A DNA stretch of 64,000 nt from the NCBI RefSeq assembly GCF_003369915.1, contig NC_046674.1:16120001-16184000 (forward strand), written 5' to 3'. The notes under the pieces were generated by a model. It ran no database searches. It was not told the DNA's origin and saw only the letters and a program-made list of their open reading frames with translations. Positions 47,218 through 61,028 of the stretch are shown here, piece after piece. The position numbers and the translations under genes are program-made. This stretch comes from Drosophila miranda. Taxonomy: Eukaryota > Arthropoda > Insecta > Diptera > Drosophilidae. Position 1 is the stretch's first letter, and every line of letters begins with the position of its first letter.

Positions 47218-50200
47218 GCTGGTGAAATGAAATAAAAATTTAGGTAATGTAAGTACAGATACACTGTCAATTTTTGAAGACAGCCCGACAGTCAATGAAC
47301 AACATCAAAACACAAGGCAACTATTTCTGTACGATTTGGTAAATACCATTTAAAGACCATACAAATTCAATCAAATATATTACGTGTATTTTTAGGAGGT
47401 GTATTTTTGTTTTAACTTTTAATGGGTTTTGAATACTCTGCAATTCTGACTGTTGGCTGCCATTTGTCGCCTGCACCGACTCTCATTGTTTTGTGCGCAC
47501 GGAAGTGGCATGCAGGAGAGCTCTTTTAGGCAGCAGTCAATTTGCTAAACAAACCCCGCAGTTAGTGCATTTTCCTTTTGTGCATGTTTATTAAGCAATT
47601 TAAAAAGGAGCTGCTGCATTTGCCACGAGCACTCTTCGAGGCCCACGGCCGTGCCGCATGCACACACACAGCTCCTGTGAGGCAGCCAACTGCCAACTGC
47701 CAAGTGCCACCTGCTTTTGTACAAGTATCTGTATCGCCTTAAGCAAATTATCGAGCACGCAAAATTGCTTTAGCAGACGGCAGGCAGCGCAACACAAAAG
47801 CGGCTGCCAATTAGCGCGACGACTCGGTGGTAACAGCCTCTATAATGTGCTTAGTCATGGCAGGACCTTTTACAGTAGGCACATAGGCACAGTTGCTGAA
47901 CAATGGCGACAGGACACGTGCCAAATACACACAGAGACCATCTGACATTTGCCAATGGAGGCCCGCAGATACATAATACGACTTGCAACATAGTTTTCTA
48001 GGCTATAGTGGAAAAGTTGCGCCCCGGCAGGACATCATGACTGACACACACACCCGCACACACACAGTCATAGATGGACACGGGATACGGGATACGGGCA
48101 CACTTGGAATTGCAAATCAGTCGACTAATGTGTACATAATCAGTCATGTCCCAACATGTGAATTCCATTAGTGATACACGGCCATGCAAACAAACAAGCA
48201 TTAATCAGCTGAGGCCGAGAACGAGGACGAGCAACTGGGGAGAGGAAGAGAAGAGGAACTGCGAGATTGGCAGCGTGAGAGAGAGAGTCCAGGGAGACAG
48301 AAGTCCTCCTGTCATACAGTCCACTCACTGTCTATTACATCTGTCATTCCACATTCCATCTTTCATATTCCATGTTTATGTTATTTATGCTTATTGTCTG
48401 GGGTCTACACGGGTCGCGGCGGATCGGCAGTATCGTGAATGGAGAAATATTGTCTGCTACTTATCGTGGTGGTCCCCACGCGACTTACAAATTACCGCAG
48501 CAGCAGCCTCACCTTGATTTATCCTCACATTTCAATCCCCTGCCAAGGCATGGCGACGTTCTCTTAATACGCCATTCATTTGGTCGCGTTATACTTCATT
48601 AAAGCAAGAGTACCAGCTCCAGCTCCAGCTCCAGCTGCAGCTTCAGCACCGTCACCCGGGGAAGGGGAAAGGCAAGGGCGCGGGCCCGCACTCAGCAGGG
48701 CGGCTGTATCCGGCGCCTTGGCCGCAAAGTGCAGTCGGCAAAAATTATGCGGCTCGTTTGCCATTCCATGCCATGAAATGCGACGGACGATGGCGATGGC
48801 GATGGCAAATGCAATGCCAACTTCGACTGGCCCAGCCATTCGTTTATCCCTTTGTTCTCATTTATTTGCATGTCATTTGCTTCGCTCGGCATCGGTGTTG
48901 CTGTCCCACTCTATCTGTGTCTCCTTCTCTCCCTCGCTGCGTCCGTCCGTCTCTTTCCCACTCGCATGTGTTGTTTGGCTGCTTCATTTTCTTGTGCTGC
49001 TGCTTGGGTCACGTTTGTCTGCCAGGATGCCAGTTACTTATGGCTGTTATGTGCATTATCAATATGCATTGTACAGCTCCTCTTGCCGCTTTATATTTTC
49101 CTAGCGTTTTCCTTCTTCTCCGCAGTGGATAGCGTAGCAAAAATTGGTTGTGATGTCGGCTATAGCAGAATATGGAAACCCCTGCTAAGTTTGCTGCTTC
49201 TCGTATACTCGTACTCGAATGTGAATTTGTAGTTTACTTAAAATTTCTTCAAATCAGAACATCCAGTCGCCGATTGACTTTGACCAGACCAAGCTTATTA
49301 GAGAGAAGCTTTTACGGAGCTTTAACCGGAGCGATTGGAGAGAACAAAAGAAGCAGTATGTAGCAAAGAACAGAAAACAGAGCAAAGCTGTGATCTTGGT
49401 TCTCTCTCGATCGTGAGGGAGATAAGAAGATAGAAAAAGTCCAGTGAGAGGCTAAATTCAGTGAGAGCAAAATGTCGTAAATGCAGGGCACAGAGAGAGG
49501 TTAAGCTCATGCAATTGAAATTGCAGAGCGGATCAAGCAAGAGATACATATGTACTATGTATATGTAAAGGGGATCTCGACAAGTGCATTCCTGATTCGT
49601 GATTCGTGGGCCTGGGACGTCGCTTTTTGCTCGCATTGGATATTTCGCCTCTCTGTTATACAGTTTTAATAACGAATTGCTTTTTTATGGTTTCCGGCTT
49701 ATGGAGCAGCGCAGAAATTGGCAAAGAACGTCGGTGGAGGCCAGCGGCAGCAACAGCACCAGAAGCCGAGGCATGGTAAATTCTTAAATCATGTTTTGTA
49801 TATATTTCGTATTATTTTTAAAGCTTGATTCGAGATCTTTTTCCTGGTTGCTGGTCGTGGAGCTGGTTCGGTGGCTGTGGCTATGGCTGTCGCTGTAGCT
49901 GTTGCTCCAGCAGCTTTTGCCATTTCTTTGCCATTATTGTTGCGTGCGCTTTGTTAACCAAGTCAAGACTGCGCCAGAGCTAGAGCCAGAGCCAGAGCCA
50001 GCTCCAGCTTCCGTTGTCGCCACAGTTGCCATTCCCATTCGCATTCCCGCTGCCATTTGTTCGCCGGGCGTAATTAGTGCCCATGGCATAGGGCGCACTT
50101 CCTTTTACGCGCTGCTCCTGTCCTGTCCTGTCCTGCTCCGTCCCGCTCCGTCCTGTCGCAGCTCCCGTTGTTGTTCTCCTGCTGTTGCATTCCATACCAA

Positions 50201-51660
50201 TACCATTCCCTGGCACCATTCCGCGCCGCTCCTCATTTGTAATCACTTTCTGTGCAAATGTATGTGTATGTATGTATGTGTTTGTTTGTGTACTGGCAAC
50301 GTTTTGTTCTAAGGATTTAGCCTGGTCTTGGTCTTGGTCTTAGTCCTGGTGCTGGTGCTGGTGGTGGGACCTGGTACACAGGAGCACTCACAATTACTTT
50401 GACTTGGACTGGAGCTGGAGCTGGGGCCTGGCCTTTCTTGGCTCTGACATCTGGCCATTGTTGTAATTTTAATGTTAACAAATTTCTTATTTGCCAGCCA
50501 TTGAATTTCCGTTAATTAAGGCCAGGCCAGACCAGGCCAGGCAGGCCTTGGCGAAGATTAGCGAGGAGGTGGACCCCCAAGTCGGAGTCCTCGCTCGCTC
50601 GCTTTCCATAAATATTAAAGAGCAGTTTCCCACTTGGCCTGGCCAGTACGTGTGCTCGAGCTCGAGTATGCCAAGACATATCAACTTTCTCGCCGGCTAA
50701 TTGCCATTTACAACTTTTCCGGTCTCAACTAAAACTTTTCAACTGTTCCCATTGTTGCTGCCAATTCTGGCTGGTCCCTGCCTGATTCAGAGAACCGATT
50801 GCTGCTGCTGCTTCTGCTTCTGGCTTGGCCCTGTAGCCATTGCCATTGTTTGAGTTCACGCAGTCTGATCATTAATTTCGCAATTAGCGGCCCGACCACC
50901 TGCTCCACCAGCTGGCCAGAAGTCGTGGGGCAGCAGCTCTAATTAATTTTCCACAACCCGCCCCCCCCCACCAACTGGTTTGCGTGTGTGTGAGCGCTTC
51001 TCTCAATTGTCCGATAATTTTTCCGCAACTATTTGCCGGCAAAACTTTCGAGCTGGAAATTGTCTAAGGAAACATGTCAGAGCTGCCAAAGTGACCAGCT
51101 GTTGCCCGTCCGACCAACTGCATTCCACGGAATGCCCAACCACCAACCATTGCTCTTTACGTTGCGTCTGGTCGTGATTCTGCTGACTAACTTTTCACTG
51201 GGGATGGAAAGAAAATCGAGGAGAGTGCAGTGCGAAAAATTTAAATTTATGTAGCTCAATATTTTATTTATTATGCTGGTGTGTGTGTCTGCCTGACTGC
51301 GCTGGTGTGCTTTTTGCCTGGCATTTACTTTTAGTGGCAACAACAGCAGCATCAGCAGCACCATAGTGGGCGTCGCGTGTTGGTTACGTGAGGGCAAAGT
51401 GAAATTTTCTGCTGACGCCGCGTTGTCAACTTTCACTTCACCTGCAGCTGCGGCAACATATCCTTTTCCATATCCTATCCCCAGGCCCCAGCCCCCCCAT
51501 TCCCCATCCCCCATCCCCCAGCCTGAGATTCAGCATCAGCCCCAGCCTAGTCCCCAGTCCTTGTCTGTCCTTCTCCTATGACATGCATTAGCAGCAAATA
51601 GTCAAATAACGTGGATAATACTCATTCGCCATGTGGTCCCTCGTTTTCAACTTTAACTTG
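47218..51660. other. Non-coding region, part 1
   Basis: 47218-47600 holds the upstream region of the M20-like gene. The remainder has no recognisable gene. Tracts of CACACA (47657-47670, 48045-48066), CTCCAGCTCCAG (48611-48640), GCCAGAGCCAGAG (49980-50005), and GTATGTATGT (50262-50280) are scattered. A frame around 49699-49770 (MEQRRNWQRTS...RSRGM before GTAAAT) could be read as a tiny exon, but there is no support for it. The texture is that of an intron or regulatory intergenic DNA. Confidence 0.5.
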
Positions 51661-53215
51661 AATTATGTGCGTTGGTGAAAAGTTAGCTGTTTTTCTTTTT
51701 CTTTTTTTGGGAGCGGAGCGGCGGGGAAGGGAGGGTAGGGGAGAGGACAGTATGTGTGCGTACATTTGTGGAAAAGTTTTTCCTTTTCGTTGCTGTTGCT
51801 GTTGGTTGCTTTCTGCCGTTGATGTAATGAAATTTGCCGAATTGTAAGGACCAAATAAGAAGCGAGAATTCCATTAAAGTGTATTCTGTGCCTCGCTAAA
51901 CTTTTGGCTGAAAGCATTTCACAGATTGATTGGCATCAGAAGTAGCTCCAGCTCTCAAGCTGTCCAGCTCTCCATCTCTCCCAGCCCCCACCCCTGGGTA
52001 ATGTTGCCCAAAATTTGGCGAGGTCGTGTGTAAGACAATAAAAAAGTAATTGAGTGCGTTACATTTTCTCCAGCCCACCACGTCTTTCCTCCATTTTGTT
52101 TGCGCCTGTCAATGTAGTGTAAATTGTGTCACCAAAGTGTACTTCGAGTATGTGTGTGTCTGAGTGTGTCCGTGCGAGTGCTGGGCGGCACTCCACAGGG
52201 GAGGGAAAGTTGAGTGCGATGAGGCGTTTGCAGATTGGCCCGTAGATAGGCCCAAGCCATTACCGTGTCCCCTTGTTTGTATTGTTGCTGGCTGGCACTG
52301 CTCTGGAGCTCTGGAGCTCTGGATATGTCCGACTTGTCAAATTGCCGACTGGACAATGGAGATTGCGATTACGCTGGCTATTTGTTTGAACAGAAAGTAA
52401 GGCAATAAAGTTCTCATTATCCTAAGGGACTCGAGTGGGAAATGGAATTAATGTTTTTGCAGGTATATACTCGTATGTATAGTGTAATGTTCAAACAAAA
52501 TACACATTCGAGTGCTTAGATACTGTAATTTTTCTGTAGATATTGGATGGGTTTCGGTAATCCCCAAACAAATTTGACCAATCTATAGATTAAATTTAAT
52601 TTTGCATGTGTTTGCCTGCGACTTTTCTTTCATTTCTCAAATTCTAGGGGTATGCTTTCTTCATCCTCTTAATTCTTCCCTTTCCCTTTCCCGTCTCCAA
52701 CTTCCTCTGTAACCAGTTTCAGTTGTCATTTCCTTTTCTTTTGCGCTATTTATTTTTGCCGCTTCAACAAACAAACAAAACCCCACTGCGCCACGACTCC
52801 GCGACTCCACGCCCCACACAATTCATTCATAATTTGCATAACTAAGCAGAGTCCAGGTCCGGAGACGTCAAAGCGGATTGCCGCACTCCCATTCCCGCAG
52901 TATTCCGCATTTTCCATTCTCCTGGGTACTGGACCCCACACCCACACTCGCCAACAATTTTGGGCGAAATGTGCGTCCGTTTCATAACTTAATTTTAATT
53001 GAATTATGTAAATCACATGCTAAAAATTAGCAGGCGCAAACTATTTTTTAATGATGCTTTGTTCGCTTTTAATTAAAAAGCGACTACAAATTAAATTTAA
53101 TGAGAGAGCGTTAGGGCCGGACAGCAGAGGACAGGCGAGGTCCTGGACTGGACTCTGGCCTGGCCTAGCCTGGCCAGGTCACTTCCCTGATCAGGGCGGA
53201 GCAGGGTATTTACAT

Positions 53216-53254
53216 GGCTGGCTGGCTAGCTGGGTGGCTGGCTGGCTGGCCGGG
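53216..53254. repeat. GGCT tetranucleotide minisatellite
   Basis: About nine imperfect GGCT/GCTG units, with the reverse complement motif (GCCTGCCAGCCAATC, CCAACCAGCC) 50-90 bases to the right, allowing a weak hairpin. Confidence 0.7.
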
Positions 53255-53404
53255 CGATTTATCATCGTTGTTTGGCAAAGATTAGCTGCCTGCCCAGTGG
53301 AGCTCAAGCTGCCTGCCAGCCAATCCGCTAACCAACCAGCCTCCGGTCCAATCCGCACTTGCAAATGATGTTCATTTTGTCTGCCGGTGTCCATGTCGGG
53401 GACA

Positions 53405-53432
53405 GTACTCCGTACTCCGTACTCCGTACTCC
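53405..53432. repeat. 7-base tandem repeat (GTACTCC)
   Basis: Four direct units of GTACTCC in a row. Confidence 0.85.
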
Positions 53433-56400
53433 TCTCTGCTGTCTCTTCCCGCACCTCGTCTGTGTGGAAATTATGCAATAATCTTTGGCAATGCATTGGA
53501 ACTGTTGCCAATGGCAGCTTTGGCCGTAGGAAGTTAATCAAAAGGAGCGACACAACAACAAAAACAAAAACAGCAACAGCAACAGCAACGAGAACAAGGA
53601 GAGCATTATCCGCAACAGCTGCAGCTGCAGCGACATCCTGCTAAAATCTGCTGCATACGTTACGGCGCGCCTCTTCGAGCTTCCACATACATACATACAT
53701 ATGCGAGTGCGGAGTTATCCGAGTGTGTGTGTTCTTGCATGGTTGAGGGTGTCCTGTCCTATTCGGTCCTGCTCGGTCCTTTCCGGTCCTGTCCGGTCCT
53801 GTCCCCTTTGCCGTGACAATCGGTTTAAGCGCTTCAGCCACTCGTCCGTAAAGCGCTGGACATTAGCCCCGGGCCACTCTTATTCCCCAGTGTGTCTAGA
53901 CCTTTAATTATCCCCTAATACCTAGCACAAATGTACATACATACTTACATACACGTGCATGCAGAATGCTGCTGTGGATATTAATGCCTTTTTATAAGTT
54001 TTTAATACATTTTTTAGTAGATGAAACCATTGTCAATTGAATAAAAAATATTTCAATTTGCATGTGTTCCGTAAAATGGTTGAATAATGGTTGTTATACA
54101 ATAGTATCATAAAGAACCCGCAAAAATACATACATATTACAAAATATACATACATAATTAAATACCTGCAGTAGGTATGTAAAAAGCTTGCTACTTAAGT
54201 AAATGCAATAAAAACTGAAATTAAAACGCCTCCAATCATAACTCAATTGTTAAACATTTAAACTATATATTGAACAAAGACATTTAATTAATGTATTTTG
54301 GTTGATGATATTGTGTTTGAAAAAAGTTTAATTTATTTATTAACTGTGTCTAACTTTTTTGCCGACCACAACCAAATCATTTTGCGTATGAAATATAAAA
54401 ACCAATTGAATTTCAGCCACAAACAAAAAAGTTTGGTACCAATTCACGTGTTAATCGCCGTAACATATGTATGTATCCGCATAATAACAAAATATAGAAA
54501 AATATGAGATGTAAAAAATACCCTTAGACGACCTGTTAATAGCATTTCATTTGCATATCACATGCGTATTTATTCCTCCGATATGCGAGTGTGCGTGAGT
54601 TTGTGGTGGTGTGGTTTATCGTTTAATCATTGCGATGTAGCAATTACAATTCAGGCCTTAAATTATCCCAGCTAAACTTGGAGCTGGTCTCGACTGTTCT
54701 TTTTATGCAAATTCCAACATAATTTGCATACAGAGACTCCCACTCAAGTGGAACATAGATACATACATACATACATATGTGTTTATATGTGGTACATGTG
54801 TATATTTCAGTCGATTGCAGCCATAATTTAAATTAGATATTGTTTCTATTTCTGTGCACGCTATCTGTATCTGCATCTGCACGTGTCTGTGTGTGTGTGT
54901 GTATGTGTTCCAGAAATCCATTTCTCAGAAAAAGCCATGCATGAAATGTTCATTTTCTTTTACAGTTGATTCTGATAATAATGAAAAAGAGTTCTCTGCA
55001 GTGCTATCAATTAGTTCTGGTACATTTATTCAATGGAATGCGTATTAAGAAGGGCTTTTCAGAACACTTTTTTGTGTTTGTATGTACAAGCGAGTATGTA
55101 CATATGGTATGTCGTTAGACATATAAATTGTAAATCGGCTTTGATTAGGCCGCATGTTAAATATGACTAATTACGTATACGCCATGTGGTTTCTGACCCC
55201 TTCTCTGCGCAAAAAACCAATAAACTGCAGGTCAGCATTTAATAGCATATATATAAAAAGTACATACAATGTAACCCCACATACATCCATATACTCGTAT
55301 AAATTTTTCACATTTCTGCCCTGACCCAAAGGGCACGGGCATGGGCATGGGCATGGGGATTATGATGGGAGGTGGCTGTTCGGGTTTGATGGATTTAAGT
55401 GAACCACAGACGGTTTGATGCTGATGCGGCTGCTGCTGTTGCGCATATGGATTTGCCAATAAAAAAGAGCTACAACAATGCACAGAGGACCATATAAAAT
55501 AGCTCTCTAACCAACCCACCCATCCGTGGTGAGGGGTCACATGGAAATCATGCTTTATTTAGGATGCCCAACGCGTAGCTGTCGGGCCGGGCGGAGGACT
55601 GGCGGAAAGATTGACATAACATGACATGCCAATCGTGCGGCGAAATGTATTTTTTCTTGTATTTATTGGCCCCGAACGACCCTAACCATTTTTAATTTAT
55701 TTTTATTTTATCGTTCTTCCTGTTGCTAGCCAGCACTCTCGCACTTTCCCGAAAAGTAATTTCCATTGCATTGTTAGGTTTTTGCTGCACTCTCAAATAA
55801 TTGCAGACACTCAAGTAGTGCCTATTGTGATGGTGTAACGGAGTGGGAGGACATTTTAAAATAATTTAACAGCATTTTGAAGCGCATTCAAGTCGACTTC
55901 CGCTGCTGACTTGGCTTGGTTGCCGGAATGGAAGGGAATGGAATGAAATGGAATGGCTTTTGGCTTCCTTCTCAGCCAGACTGAGACGACGACGACGACG
56001 GCGACGACGACAACGACTGCGACAACGTTTGTGCAATTTGTCATTTGGGCAAATACACATGGAGACGAATGGCATGTCCTTTTCCCTTTTGCGGGACTGC
56101 AGGAAAGGAGTGCAGAGGCAACGTAAGCTGAGGAGCTGCAGCTGCAGGCGAGAGTGTGAACACTGCACATGTGGATGCGGACAGGGGCCACAAGGACAAG
56201 CATCCAACAGATGATGCACTTCAACAGCTTTTCTCAAGGCTTAGCCCAGACAGAGCAAGGCTAATTTTTCATTCCGTACCAGTCTTGTCATCGTTTTCAA
56301 TAATCAATTGATTTGGTTTGCTTCGGGAGACGCAACACAAAATGCTACAAATGTTTCACCTGACATAGATGGAAGATGGATCCCCGCTGATTGTCCTGGC

Positions 56401-59400
56401 CAAGTTGTTCCATTAGCACTATGATTCTGTGGAAATTTTGTGAAAACTCTTGCACTTAATCTTCCTCATTCGCCATTCTTCGGGACCAACTTTGGCCCTA
56501 AAACAATCAACATTGTCTGGCTGCGCCACAGGCAGCTGGAAGCCTGGGAAGTTCGCGAAGAGGAAGGTAATTAAGCACTGAAATTTCTCATCTACTCGCA
56601 GATGATTCTCCGTACTCTGCGCAATTTGGCGTTCAATTAAAAGTCACTTCCGCCCAAGATATTCGAGAGCCAATGCAGCTTCAAGTGGTCGATGGCAGAT
56701 TGCACTTGGGGACACTTTTTGAAAAAATAATTGCTTTCATTATCATTGCAGGGCAGCATCATCCAGCTTCCTATGACTGGTCCTTCTCCTGTTTAAATAT
56801 TCATCGAGTGGGGCCGGGCCGGGCCGGGCAGGGGCCGCCTTTTCGTTCCACTTGCCGGCAATGGCAATGCAAACAAGTTTGGGGCGAACAAATTGGCCAT
56901 GGCCAGAATGGGCGGGTACTTCTGCCTTGTCTACGTGACCTTGCCAATTGAACGGGTTTAAGTTCTCCCATTGATTTTCGTTTGCTTTGTTTTCCATTGT
57001 ACTTTGTGCTGTGTGCTGTGTTTTCCCTGGGCAAACAGCTCAATTTCATTTGCACTGTTCCTGGTCCTGGCCCTACCCATACCCACACCCAGGTCCTCGC
57101 TTAGTTCTGGCATGAATAAACTAAAGTTACAATCCTGTCTGCAACTGCGGGGCTGATAGAGAAAGAGTCTAGGATATGCGGACCTGTTCCTATAATCGCT
57201 TTCACTGTAAAAGCACCCCGTGGAAACCTGCCTTTCATTTAGCAGAATTTGTAAAGGCAAAGGTTCCCGAAAAATACGGGAGCTTGTATAAACCGGAACA
57301 GGGCCAATAGCCTGAGTCGGAGGCAGCACAACTGTACCGTTTTGTAGCTCACCTAAGTGCTTCATAATATTTTAACACGCTTGTCTCCGACGCTGTCCGG
57401 CCTTTTCCCGTTCCCGTTCCCGTTTCCCTTCCCTTTCCCGACTCCAGCTTCCTGCCCACACCTCTCAGGTGCTTAAGTTTTTGAAACTTCTTGCCAACTT
57501 TTTCGCTGTCTCACAGCCAGCTCCAGCCCCAGCTCCATTGTTTCCATTTTTGTGCTTTACGTTTTGTCTTTGGTATTTTAATTAAAAAACTGTCGTTAGT
57601 TGCGTTGCAAGTTTAAATTAAACAGGCGAACAACCAACTCTCCGCGGAGCTGCCAATGGTCTCGGTCGCTCGTCTTCGCTTCTAAGCTGCGGTTACTCCT
57701 GAGCAGCCGTGGAAACCGACACAACTTTGAATATGTCTTAGCCCACTCTAAGAAAGGTATTTCGGTTTATGCTGTTTGGATGGATAGCCAGCGAATATTT
57801 ACCCCAAAAAGAACATAGAACATGGAACATAGAAGATAGTTAGTGAGAAAATTCCCTGGATATCTCTTTGGTAAAGTTTAATCAAAACTTTATCGACCTG
57901 CCTGGAGCATTGATTCACTGTCAGTCGGGGATACTATTGGATTACTCTGGCTGCTGATTTTTTTGATTAACTTTCCGGCTTCGACGTGGCTCGAAGTTCG
58001 ACTTAATGGCTTCTAATTATGGAAAATATTGCTAATCACTACTGAGCACAAATCGCTTTATTAATCAGATTATGTGTGGCACACACACACACGCGACTGT
58101 AAGGAAGTCAGGCACTGGCCATGGTTGAAGCAGGAGCTGGAGTTGAGGGCCTGGTCAAATCCCTCCGTGCTTGATTAGCCATCAGACGACTAATTTGCAC
58201 ATTGATGGCGTCTTTTATTGGGGCATTGAGCCAAGGCGGGGCGGGCCTTGCTGATTGGCATAATTAGAGCCAAGTTAGCTGGGTTCGTGGGGGCTCAGTC
58301 GTGTGTGTGTGTGCGTGTGTGTGTGTCTGCTATAACTCTATTTCATTAGTGGTGCAGCCGGTTCGGGTCTGTTCTGCATTATTTTAGTGGATGTCGCTTT
58401 CCACGCTCCGGAACACGCACAGACACAGCCTGTGGAGCTTAACTCAAGGCAACAAGAGCGAATAGCAAGGAGCGAGCAGCGAGGAGCAAAGAGAAGCCTA
58501 ATGAAAACATGGTAATAAAAGATAAGCCCCTCATGTGTGCCTGCTTGCAGAGACAGAGATATATGTACAGAGATAATGGAGAGGAGCCAGAGATGAGTCC
58601 ATTGTCGTACGGTAGATAAGAAGCGAAACGAAACGAAACGCAACGCAACTCAACTCAACTCAACTCATTTGGGTAAAGTGGCAAGAACAATTTGTATCGA
58701 GATCTTGCTACCTCTATACGCTCTATCACGCTTCTTGCTGTGGCTGTGTCTGTTGCTGTTGTTGCTCCTCCAGAGCATGCATAAATGAGACGCATATTAA
58801 CTGAATTTCAGTTCGAAACTAAACTCATTAAATGATGTTGCTTGCCAGCCAGCCAGCCAGCTTAAGGCTGGAGGCGGAGTCGGAGTCGCATCCTCTGGGG
58901 GACGTGAGTAGTCAGAGTGGGAGTGGGAGTGGGATTGGGATTGGGATTGGAGGTGGAATGGGATGGCATGGGAAAGCGAAAGACCCGACTGTTCAAAAGC
59001 TCGTTGTACACGATTGTAATCACACCTGCCGCTATAAATTTGCTGGCGGGGATTTACATGGCCAACAATTAAATGAATGCAAAACTTCGCTTTAGCTGAA
59101 ACTCGAGCGATGCTTTTGTTTCTATGTATTTCTGTTTCAGCATCGAGTGGGAGGGAAAAAGACAGGCAAATGGAGAGCTAGCTGCCTGGAGGAATTTGAC
59201 TGATTAGCCGGTTTGAAATGGCGTTGCTCCAAATGGGGCACGTGACTGTCAGAAAGAGTGAGGGAGATACATATACGAGGGAGCGGAAAGAGTGGCAAGA
59301 ATGGATAGCTCTGAACCGAAGCTTTCGCTACCCTTTGTTTTTAGGAGATCGTTTCTTGACCATCCATAATAATAGGTACGGGAATATATAGGTGTTCGGC

Positions 59401-60982
59401 CAGATATATATACGAGTACGAGTATCTGCTAGACTTTTCAGGCTGGTTTCCCAGCTGTCAAATATCATAATACCCCTCGAAAGGGTATACAAATAGTGCA
59501 GAAGGGAATGCTTGAGGGAATCGTGCTGCTGCTGCTGATGATGATGCTGCTGATGCTGTAACTCGGTGTCTGGTAAGTGCACGTTTTGTAACGAATTGAA
59601 AACATTGTCGTCGCCCAATGCGCAGTGCTTTTGCATTCATTCCCTTGCAACCAGCCACCTCTCTCACTGCTCTCACTCACTCATTCATTCATTCATTCAC
59701 TCATTCATTTGCTGCAACATTGTTGTGAGGCAACCAACAATGATGCCGTCTAATGAATGTGGCAGACATTTCGACAGCAAACGAAACTCAGACTGACTTT
59801 TTATCGCTTTTGGGGTACCCTGAATCGCCCAAAAATAGAGGGTGATTCTGTCCCCCCCCGGACAGAAGGCCATCAAAGCCTTAGACCCAGCATTGACTCC
59901 ATCAAATGGCATTTGCAATGACAATTTCTTTCAATTAAATTGACATTTGATCGTCGTTTCCAGCTCAAACAAAAGAAGCACTTGCAATGGAGGCACATCA
60001 GAAGACTAGGCGGGAGGCGGAGCTCTTTTGGGAATTAAATACAAAAATGAATATCTAACATGGACCTGAGGGCAGCCAGCTAGATTGCTCTACCCTTCTA
60101 TATACCATACCATCGCATATAGTTCCATTCCGTTGCCATTTCCATTTCCATTCCAACCAATCCAATTCAAATTTCAGACATGGCTAAGTAGCACAGAAAA
60201 GAAAGAAGCTGCAAAAAGCTGAGGCGGAAAGCTCAAACAAATGTGCAAAGGGAAAACTATCCCTCAAGTTATGTTGGTTTTGGTTCTGCGACAGCCATCG
60301 AGAACCTTCCTGCTGGATTTCGCTTTTTGTTAATTTAGCATAAGTGACGAGTGAGTGACTTTTGGCAAATCCTTTAGGGCCACAGCGCGAAGATTGATTA
60401 GAGCGTGAAAATTGTTGGCATTGCGCGGAGTTTCGGTTTTTATGTCGCTCTCATTTCCCATTTCCCATGTCCATTATCATCCGCATTTCGCATTTCTGCA
60501 GCCGCCGATCCAGCAATTGATGACTGTCAATGGTTAATAATTAATTAAAATTTAATTCGCAGAGTGCAATGCATAATTGATAGACTCACTGGCGAACAAG
60601 CAAAATAATTACACTCTATGGGAAAAGAATAAATATTTAATAATTTTACTTTATGCAGGCGACAGTTGGTACGACGAGTATCTCTTTCACTTCTTTCACT
60701 TTGATTTTATTTGGTGATTATATGGAACAATTTGTATGCGCTGCAGCGAAGTTCTATGACAGTTATGTAGCTGACACGGCGTATGCGCAATAAACCTGCA
60801 TTATTGCTGATATAATTGAAAGAGTGGCAGAGACTCTGGGGTGGGGTCCCCTGAAATAGTCAGCATGTCATTAAGGAGTCGAGGAGTATGCTTCACTCTA
60901 GCATTCTTACTCGCTTTCCACTTAATGCTGCCTAATGGCCCAACAGCCTGACAACCACGAGGATAACTACAGCAATACCAGC

Positions 60983-61028
60983 AGCAGGCGGGCAGGCGGG
61001 CAGGCAGGCAGGCAGGCAGGCGGGCAGA
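60983..61028. repeat. GGCA tetranucleotide minisatellite
   Basis: About ten units of GGCA/GGCG in a row. Confidence 0.85.

Larger units (their letters stand above)
51661..57370. other. Non-coding region, part 2
   Basis: No gene recognised. 53216-53254 is a GGCT minisatellite, 53405-53432 is four units of GTACTCC, and 53745-53805 is a run of GGTCCTGTCC/CGGTCCT units. 53990-54530 is AT-rich (over 70 percent by eye) with GATA and TACATA words. 54895-54910 has GTGTGT and 55987-56025 GACGAC. Frames at 55856-56237 pass through the GAC/GTC tract and are not genes. Confidence 0.5.

Noticed and set aside
47218-47295. Start of the M20-like protein at the upstream ATG (47295)
   Set aside because: The extra 26 residues look like leader or intron sequence, and an acceptor-like CACCAG precedes the Met at 47217. 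The longer form remains possible.
49599-49787. Possible exon encoding MEQRRNWQRTS... before a GTAAAT donor
   Set aside because: No matching exon is found on either side, and the donor is weak. One short frame is not evidence of a gene.
55856-56237. Overlapping 120-residue frames with Val and Arg runs
   Set aside because: They are translations of a GAC/GTC trinucleotide tract in three frames.
60983-61028. CRISPR-like array
   Set aside because: It is a plain GGCA tandem repeat with no spacers, in an animal genome.
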